From positions 496,001 to 560,000 of the forward strand of contig NZ_VSFF01000002.1 in assembly GCF_008085905.1 (NCBI RefSeq): 64,000 nucleotides of DNA, written 5' to 3'. The stretch's first letter is position 1; the number at the start of each line of letters is the position of its first letter. Source of the stretch: Actinomadura syzygii (GTDB lineage: Bacteria > Actinomycetota > Actinomycetes > Streptosporangiales > Streptosporangiaceae). The translations under genes and the position numbers were made by a program. Below the pieces are notes generated by a model. It was given only the letters and a program-made list of their open reading frames with translations. It was not told the origin of the DNA and did not search any database. Shown one piece after another: positions 58,666-64,000 of the stretch.

Positions 58666-58982
58666 ACGAAGCTCACCGGAGTTCAAGCCTCCTGATCAGT
58701 GTTCCGTTCTTTGAGTTCGCGTGCGAGGTCAACTAGATGCTCGACCTGTCCTTGGGCGAGCCGACTGGCGGCGACCAGGTGACCGATTTCAATGGTCGCT
58801 CGATACGGTGCCGGTCGATCTGGTGCGGGCTCTGCTGGGCGGGCGACCAGGGGTTTGGCGGGTATAGGTGGGGTTTGGGGTGGGGGCTTGGTTGAGATTT
58901 GACGGGGGGTTCTTTTGGTGAGGCGGGGGGTGGGGAATCCTGGGTGGGCCGGTGTGGGGCCGGTTCGTTCGGAGGGGTGTTC
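58666..58982. promoter_or_regulatory. 317-bp gap with G-rich cydA leader
   Basis: No complete gene. The left half (58683-58800) holds a minus-strand reading frame with protein-like ending IEIGHLVAASRLAQGQVEHL, then LARELKERNTDQEA and a stop, perhaps a relic. The right half is very G-rich on the plus strand and contains the G-quadruplex pattern at 58925-58948. No Rex-type site was found. Confidence 0.5.
58925..58948 (+). promoter_or_regulatory. Canonical G-quadruplex pattern in the cydA leader
   Basis: GGGGGG-T-GGGG-AATCCT-GGG-T-GGG, four G-runs of at least three with loops of 1, 6 and 1 nt, 35-58 bp upstream of the cydA start, on the coding strand. Confidence 0.55.
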
Positions 58983-60380
58983 GTGGGGGCGACCGCTGCG
59001 CTGGATCGGTGGCAGTTCGCGGTCACCATTGTCTATCACTTTCTCTTTGTCCCGGTCACGATTGGTCTGGCGTGGTTCGTGGCAGGGATGCAGACTGCGT
59101 GGCATCGTACCGGGAAAGAGCACTATCTGCGGATGACGCGGTTCTTTGGGAAGCTCTTCCTGATTAACTTCGCGTTGGGTGTCGTGACGGGGATCGTCCA
59201 GGAGTTCCAGTTTGGAATGAACTGGTCGGTGTATTCGCGGTTCGTGGGGTCGGTGTTCGGGGCGCCGCTCGCGATCGAGGGCGTGGTGGCGTTCTTCCTG
59301 GAGTCCACGTTTCTTGGGCTTTGGCTCTTCGGGTGGGATCGGCTTCGTCCGCGCGTCCATCTGGCGATGATCTGGATGGTGGTGGCGGGGACGACGTCGT
59401 CCGCCTACTTCATCCTCGCGGCGAACTCGTGGATGCAGCATCCGGTCGGGCACGTCCTGAAGGACGGGCGCGCCGAGATGGATTCGCTGGGGGACGTGCT
59501 TCTGCAGCCGTTGCAGCTCACGCACTTCTTCCACACGATCGCGGCGTCGCTGGTGACGGCCGGGCTGCTCGTCATCGCCGTGTCCGCGTACTGGCTGCGC
59601 AAAGGGGAGAACGTCGTGTTGTTCCGGGCGGCCGTCCGGGGCGCGCTGTGGGTGACGGTCGCGGCGGCCGTCGTGGTGATCGGCGTGGGACATTACCAGG
59701 CGCAGATCATCGCGCGGGTGCAGCCGATGAAGATGGCCGCGGCGGAGGCGCTGTACGAGACGAAATCGCCAGCGCCGCTGTCCCTGCTGGCGATCGGGCC
59801 CTGGGAGAAGCACCCCGAGCGGACGGACGTCGACATCGTCCTGCCGCACGGCCTGTCGTTGCTGGCCACCAACAGTTGGAACGGCGAGATCCGCGGCATC
59901 GACGACGTCCAGCGGGAGTACGAGCGGCGCTACGGGCCGGGCGGGTACACGCCGATCGTGGGAAGCGTCTACTGGTCGTGGCGCGTGATGGTCACGATCG
60001 GGTTCCTGGCCCTCCTGTACGGCCTCGTGTGGTTGTGGCTCGGACGGTGGCGGGGGCGCGGCCTCGACCGGTCCCGCTGGTTCGCGTGGTCGGCGTACCT
60101 GTTCCTGCTGCTGCCGTTCCTCGCCAACACCGCCGGATGGCTTTTCACCGAAATGGGACGCCAACCGTGGATCGTCCAGGGGCTGCTGCGGACGCACGAC
60201 GGAATCTCCCCGCTCGTCGGCACCGGCGAGGTGATCGCGACGCTGAGCGGGTTCGCCGTCGTGTACGGGATTCTCGCGGTGGTCGAGGGGTGGCTGATGC
60301 TGCGCGCCGTCCGGACGGGCCCGGAGCGCCCCGCCCCCGAGATCACCCGCGAGGACGCGCTCCCGCCGATGCTGTACTGA
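58983..60380 (+). CDS. cydA: Cytochrome bd ubiquinol oxidase subunit I
   Basis: 465 aa from the GTG at 58983, which has GGAGGGG 5 bp upstream; GTG at 58977 overlaps that site. The membrane protein has about nine helices. Conserved points are DRWQFAVTIVYHFLF (haem b595 His at residue 19), THFFHTIAAS (haem b558 His near 180), the GHYQAQ segment, and GRQPWIVQGLLRT. The short Q-loop places it in the small-loop class common in actinobacteria. It oxidises menaquinol and reduces oxygen with high affinity. First gene of cydABDC. Confidence 0.95.
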   Translation: MGATAALDRWQFAVTIVYHFLFVPVTIGLAWFVAGMQTAWHRTGKEHYLRMTRFFGKLFLINFALGVVTGIVQEFQFGMNWSVYSRFVGSVFGAPLAIEGVVAFFLESTFLGLWLFGWDRLRPRVHLAMIWMVVAGTTSSAYFILAANSWMQHPVGHVLKDGRAEMDSLGDVLLQPLQLTHFFHTIAASLVTAGLLVIAVSAYWLRKGENVVLFRAAVRGALWVTVAAAVVVIGVGHYQAQIIARVQPMKMAAAEALYETKSPAPLSLLAIGPWEKHPERTDVDIVLPHGLSLLATNSWNGEIRGIDDVQREYERRYGPGGYTPIVGSVYWSWRVMVTIGFLALLYGLVWLWLGRWRGRGLDRSRWFAWSAYLFLLLPFLANTAGWLFTEMGRQPWIVQGLLRTHDGISPLVGTGEVIATLSGFAVVYGILAVVEGWLMLRAVRTGPERPAPEITREDALPPMLY

Positions 60381-60401
60381 CCGTCGAAAGGCGCACCATC
60401 C

Positions 60402-61520
60402 ATGGGCACCACGTCAGGGCACCTCGACCTCCAGACGTTGTGGTTCGCGTTGATAGCGGTGCTGTGGATCGGGTTCTTCCTGCTGGACGGGATCGACTTC
60501 GGCGTCGGGATGCTCTACCCGTTCCTCGGCCGCGACGACCCGGAGCGGCACGCGCTGCTCGCCACGATCCTGCCCGTCTGGGACAGCTACGAGGTGTGGA
60601 TCATCGTCGCGGGCGGCGCCACGTTCGCCGCCTTCCCCGGCTGGTACGCGAGCATGTTCTCCGGCTTCTACCTGGTCTTCTTCGCGACGCTCGTCGCGCT
60701 GATCGTGCGCGGCGTCGCGATCGAGTACCGCAACAAGCACGACGATCCGGGCTGGCGCCGCCGCTGGGACGTCGCACTGCCCGTGTCGAGCGCCGCGATC
60801 CCGTTCCTGCTCGGCGTCGTCTTCGCCAAGATCACCCGGGGCGTGCCGATGGACGCGCGCGGTGAGCTGACCGGCGGCGAGCTCGGCATGTTCGATCTCT
60901 ACTCGGTACTCGCCGGGATCGCGCTCGTCGCGGCGTTCGCGCTGCACGGGGCCCTGTTCCTGGCGTTCCGCACCCGGGACGGCCTCGCCCGCCGGGCGCG
61001 CCGGACCGCGCTCGCGCTGTGGCCCGCCGCCGCAGCGCTGCTGATCGCGTTCGTGGTGTGGACGGCCGTCCAGACGTGGTCGTCCGCGCCATACCGGACA
61101 CCGGCGCTCGTGCTGATCGGGCTGAGCCTGGCCGCCGCGGCGGCGTCCGGACCGCTGGCCCTGGCCGGACGACCCCTGGCCGCGTTCGCGGGCACCTCGG
61201 CGGCGGTGGTACTGCTGGTAGCGGCCCTGTTCGCCCGCCTGTACCCGCGTGTCGTCGTCTCGTCCACGGCGGGCTCGCCCAGCCTGACGATCTACGGCAC
61301 CGCGTCCAACCACTACTCGCTGGTCGCGATGACGATCATCACGGCGGTCTTCCTGCCGGTCGTCCTCGCCTACCAGGTCTGGGCGCTCTGGGTGTTCCGC
61401 GCCCGATTGTCGCGGGACGACTTCGCGCGTCCGCCCAGCCCGCTGCACGCGATCACCCGAGGCGGCGCCAAGCGGCGGGACGGCGACGAGCGGCCCGGCG
61501 GGGCCTCGGCCGCGGAGTAG
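60402..61520 (+). CDS. cydB: Cytochrome bd ubiquinol oxidase subunit II
   Basis: 372 aa from the ATG at 60402, 21 bp after cydA with AAAGG before it. Membrane protein with about eight helices; it shows the family signature FFLLDGIDFGVGMLYPFLGR and WDSYEVWIIVAGGATFAAFP. The Asp in this first signature and the WxxxEVW segment are conserved. It forms the bd oxidase with CydA. A hydrophilic tail of about 25 residues (GAKRRDGDERPGG) is specific to this protein. cydD begins 7 bp later. Confidence 0.95.
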   Translation: MGTTSGHLDLQTLWFALIAVLWIGFFLLDGIDFGVGMLYPFLGRDDPERHALLATILPVWDSYEVWIIVAGGATFAAFPGWYASMFSGFYLVFFATLVALIVRGVAIEYRNKHDDPGWRRRWDVALPVSSAAIPFLLGVVFAKITRGVPMDARGELTGGELGMFDLYSVLAGIALVAAFALHGALFLAFRTRDGLARRARRTALALWPAAAALLIAFVVWTAVQTWSSAPYRTPALVLIGLSLAAAAASGPLALAGRPLAAFAGTSAAVVLLVAALFARLYPRVVVSSTAGSPSLTIYGTASNHYSLVAMTIITAVFLPVVLAYQVWALWVFRARLSRDDFARPPSPLHAITRGGAKRRDGDERPGGASAAE

Positions 61521-61527
61521 CCGGACG

Positions 61528-63153
61528 ATGCGCGCGACCGACTCGTGGCTGCCCCGGCACGTCCCGGGCGTCCATCGCCTCCTGGCGGTGGCGGGCCTGT
61601 CGGCGGCGTGCGCGGCGGTGCTCACGATCGTCCAGGTGGTCCTGTTCGCGCACGTCGTGGTCGCGGGCTTCCTCCAACATCGCGGCGTCCGGGAACTGGC
61701 GCCGTCGCTGCTGTGCCTCGCCGCCGTGGCCGTCGCCCGCGCGGCGGTCGGTTGGGCGCGGGACGTCGGATGCCGCGTCATGGCGAACCGCATGGTGCGC
61801 GAGTTGCGCGGCCGGGTGCTGCGGCGGCTCGTCCGGGTCCGGCCGGGACGGGTGACCGCCGCCGAGGCCGTGACCGCCGCGGTCGACGGCGGTGAGGCGC
61901 TGGAGATCTACCTCGCCCGGTTCCTGCCGCAGGTGATGACGGCGGTGCTGGTCCCGCCCGCGATCCTCGGCTGGGTCGCCTTCCATGACGTCCTGTCGGC
62001 GCTGGTCATGCTGGTGACGCTGCCGCTGATCCCGCTGTTCGGGGCGCTGATCGGACGCGCCACCCAGGCCCGCACGAGGGCCCGCCTGCGCGCCCTCACC
62101 CGGATGAGCGGACACTTCCTGGACGTCGTCACCGGCCTGCCCACCCTGCGCGCCTATCGCCGGGGACGCGCCCAGGCCGAGACGGTCGCCGACAACACCG
62201 AGCGCTACCGCCGGGAGACGATGGGGGTCCTGCGGGTCGCGTTCCTGTCGGCGTTCGTCCTGGAACTGGCCGCCACGCTCGGGACGGCGCTGGTCGCGGT
62301 GGGGATCGGGCTCCGGCTCGTCACCGGCGGCCTCGGACTGGACGCGGGCCTAGCGATCCTCGTCCTCGCGCCCGAGCTGTACGGGCCGTTGCGCGGTCTC
62401 GCGGCCGAGTACCACGCGGGCGCGGACGGGATGGCCGCGGCGCGGCGGATCGGCGACCTTCTCGCGCTGCCGCCCGCCGTCCCGCCGCCTGGCGGCCCGC
62501 CTCGCCCGGTGCGGTTCGGGGTCGTCCGGTTGGAGGACGTCACCGTCCGCTACGACGGCGGCCCGCCCGTGCTGGAGGACGTCTCCCTGGAGATCCGTCC
62601 GGGGGAGCGCACGGTCGTCCTCGGGGAGAGCGGCGCGGGCAAGAGCACCCTGCTGGCCGTGCTGCTGCGGTTCGTCGCGCCGTCGTCCGGGCTGATCACC
62701 GTGGACGGAGCCGACCTCTCCGCCGTCGACCCGGACGAGTGGCGGCGGCTCGTGGCGTGGCTGCCGCAGCGTCCCCGGCTGCGTCCCGGCCCGGCGCTCC
62801 AAGCCATCGGCTCCGCCGATTCCCGCAGCCCGGTCGCCGCCGCCGAGCTGGTCGGGGCCGGGGCACTGCTTCACCGGACGGTGGGAGAGAACGGCGCCGG
62901 GCTCTCCGCCGGAGAGGTGCGCCGCCTCGCGCTGGCACGGGCGCTGGCCCGTCCGGCGCCGCTCCTCCTCCTGGACGAGCCCACCGCCCATCTCGACGCG
63001 GCCGCCGCACGGCTCGCGATCGACGCCCTCCGCACCCTCCCCGGCCGGACGGTCGTCGTCGCCACCCACGACGCCCGGCTAGCTGAGGGCGCCGACCAGG
63101 TGGTCGAACTGGCGTCGGGCCGCGCCCAACGAGGCGCGGACGCGATGACATGA
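61528..63153 (+). CDS. cydD: ABC transporter for bd oxidase assembly, CydD
   Basis: 541 aa. About six membrane helices (residues 15-300) precede a nucleotide-binding domain with Walker A LGESGAGKSTLLAVLLRF (near residue 368), the signature LSAGEVRRLALARAL, and Walker B LLLLDEPTAHLD. CydDC exports glutathione or cysteine and haem-related reductant needed to assemble cytochrome bd. The stop overlaps the cydC start (ATGA). The last residues are basic. Confidence 0.93.
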   Translation: MRATDSWLPRHVPGVHRLLAVAGLSAACAAVLTIVQVVLFAHVVVAGFLQHRGVRELAPSLLCLAAVAVARAAVGWARDVGCRVMANRMVRELRGRVLRRLVRVRPGRVTAAEAVTAAVDGGEALEIYLARFLPQVMTAVLVPPAILGWVAFHDVLSALVMLVTLPLIPLFGALIGRATQARTRARLRALTRMSGHFLDVVTGLPTLRAYRRGRAQAETVADNTERYRRETMGVLRVAFLSAFVLELAATLGTALVAVGIGLRLVTGGLGLDAGLAILVLAPELYGPLRGLAAEYHAGADGMAAARRIGDLLALPPAVPPPGGPPRPVRFGVVRLEDVTVRYDGGPPVLEDVSLEIRPGERTVVLGESGAGKSTLLAVLLRFVAPSSGLITVDGADLSAVDPDEWRRLVAWLPQRPRLRPGPALQAIGSADSRSPVAAAELVGAGALLHRTVGENGAGLSAGEVRRLALARALARPAPLLLLDEPTAHLDAAAARLAIDALRTLPGRTVVVATHDARLAEGADQVVELASGRAQRGADAMT

Positions 63154-64000
63154 CCAAACCCCCGCCGCCCGAACGCTTGCGGCCCGAACGCTTGCGGCCC
63201 GAACGTGCCATGCGCGGACGACTGCGGCCCGGACGCCCACTGCCCGAGCGTCGGCTGCCCGGACGTCCGCTGGCCGCGCTGCTGGCGGCGGCGCGGCCGT
63301 CGGCGCACCGGTTCGCCGCCGCCGCGCTCTGCGGCGCACTCGCCCTCGGCGCGGGCGTCGCGCTGATGGGCACGTCCGGCTACCTCATCTCGCGAGCGGC
63401 GCTCCGCCCCGAGCTCGTCACGCTCGCCATGGTGATCACGGCGGTGCGGGCGCTCAGCTTGGCGCGGGCGGTGTTCCGCTACGCCGAGCGGCTCGTCGCG
63501 CACGACGCGAGCCTGCGGCTGCTCGCCGCGCTGCGGGTGCGCTGGTTCCGGCGGCTGGAGCCGCTCGTCCCGGCCGGGCTGCCGGGAGCCCGCAGCGGCG
63601 ACCTGCTCACCGGATTCGTCGCCGACGTCGACGCGACCCAGCACCTCTACCTGCGCGGACTCGTCCCGCCGCTGATCGCGCTCACCGTCGGCGCGGGCTC
63701 GGCCGCCGCGCTGGCCGGGCTCCTCCCCATCGCCGGGCTCTGGCTGGCGCTCGGACTGCTGCCCGCCGCGCTGCTGATCCCCGCCGTGACCGTCGCGCTC
63801 ACCCGCGCCACCGCCCGCCGCCGCGCCGACGCCCGGGGCACGCTCGACGCCGAGACCGTCGAACTCGTCCACGCCGCGCCCGACCTGGTCGCGTTCGACG
63901 TGGTGGACGGCCAACTCGCCCGGATCGCCGCCGCCGACACCGTGCTGGAGCGGGTCGCGCGCCGGGACGCCCGCGTCGCCGCGTCCGGCACCGCCGCGAC
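63150..64000 (+). CDS. cydC: ABC transporter for bd oxidase assembly, CydC (partial)
   Basis: The gene starts at the ATG at 63150, overlapping the cydD stop by 4 bp, and runs off the window after 283 codons. The visible part is the membrane domain: GTSGYLISRAAL, FRYAERLVAHDASLRLLAAL and VADVDATQHLYLRGLVPP match the CydC subunit. The nucleotide-binding domain lies beyond the window. The first 45 residues are an Arg/Pro-rich tandem array (RLRPERLRPER and similar) not expected in CydC. Start choice: a later start would lose the array, but none has a ribosome site. Confidence 0.88.
   Translation, partial: MTKPPPPERLRPERLRPERAMRGRLRPGRPLPERRLPGRPLAALLAAARPSAHRFAAAALCGALALGAGVALMGTSGYLISRAALRPELVTLAMVITAVRALSLARAVFRYAERLVAHDASLRLLAALRVRWFRRLEPLVPAGLPGARSGDLLTGFVADVDATQHLYLRGLVPPLIALTVGAGSAAALAGLLPIAGLWLALGLLPAALLIPAVTVALTRATARRRADARGTLDAETVELVHAAPDLVAFDVVDGQLARIAAADTVLERVARRDARVAASGTAA
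63168..63197 (+). repeat. 15-bp tandem repeat in the cydC N-terminus
   Basis: Two exact copies of CCCGAACGCTTGCGG, followed by diverged copies up to about 63270. They encode an Arg/Pro-rich array (PERLR repeated). Confidence 0.75.

Noticed and set aside
58666..58982. Rex-type operator before cydA
   Set aside because: No TTGTGAA-N4-TTCACAA-like sequence found.
58683..60197. A 504-aa minus-strand open frame opposite cydA
   Set aside because: Antisense to a clear CydA; only the last 40 residues (58683-58800) look protein-like and are noted separately.

Overview
The window is about 73% G+C, codon usage is strongly G/C at third positions, starts are often GTG with GGAGG-type ribosome sites, and the gene content is typical of a filamentous actinomycete: AfsR/SARP and LuxR-ATPase regulators, an XRE-DUF5753 regulator beside a DUF574 methyltransferase, PASTA-less Ser/Thr kinases, an LLM oxidoreductase and a class-F-type sortase. 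The best guess is a Thermomonosporaceae/Streptosporangiales member such as Actinomadura; this is an inference from style, not from a marker gene. No rRNA, tRNA, CRISPR array, insertion sequence or origin was seen.

Left part (1-12715): a translationally coupled operon (SCP2-like protein, alpha/beta hydrolase, degenerate thiolase, DUF35 zinc/OB protein) with overlapping starts and stops; a small secreted sortase-substrate-like protein followed by its sortase; a Tat-exported amidohydrolase; a SnoaL/rhodanese pair divergent from a large LuxR-ATPase regulator; a Tat-exported phosphoesterase of the phospholipase C family; and a methyltransferase that converges on the toxin operon.

Centre (12717-30586, minus strand): the highlight. 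Two giant genes 11 bp apart encode a complete Tc (ABC, insecticidal-type) toxin: first a 2582-aa TcB-TcC fusion (SpvB domain, beta-propeller, TcdB-mid region, Rhs cocoon, hypervariable C-terminal effector of about 370 aa), then a 3369-aa TcA (neuraminidase-like region, helical shaft, TcB-binding C-terminus). Both carry in-frame tandem repeats, and TcA carries unusual Cys-rich and His/Asp/Glu-rich inserts. A 440-bp divergent intergenic region separates the operon from a histidine kinase.

Signalling block (31027-38176): histidine kinase, two Ser/Thr kinases (one with three extracytoplasmic ASH-like repeats), an orphan LuxR-type response regulator and a UspA protein with a DevR-box-like sequence upstream. 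Then come the DUF574 methyltransferase and its XRE-DUF5753 regulator, and a cyclase-like gene that looks frameshifted relative to an upstream small coding segment.

Right part (41336-64000): DUF2306 membrane protein / TetR / MDR-type oxidoreductase, which share a 10-bp operator-like sequence that also forms a 20-bp-arm hairpin over the oxidoreductase ribosome site; a SnoaL protein; a NarL-type two-component system; a membrane protein of unknown function; a tightly packed four-gene metabolic operon (REDY-like, LLM oxidoreductase, class III aminotransferase, HMG-CoA-lyase-like enzyme); a RidA-like protein lacking the catalytic Arg and a VOC protein; an AfsR-like SARP divergent from a secreted SGNH hydrolase; DUF1801 and a lower-G+C HEAT-like gene; and cydA-cydB-cydD-cydC (the last cut by the window end), preceded by a G-rich leader with a canonical G-quadruplex pattern.
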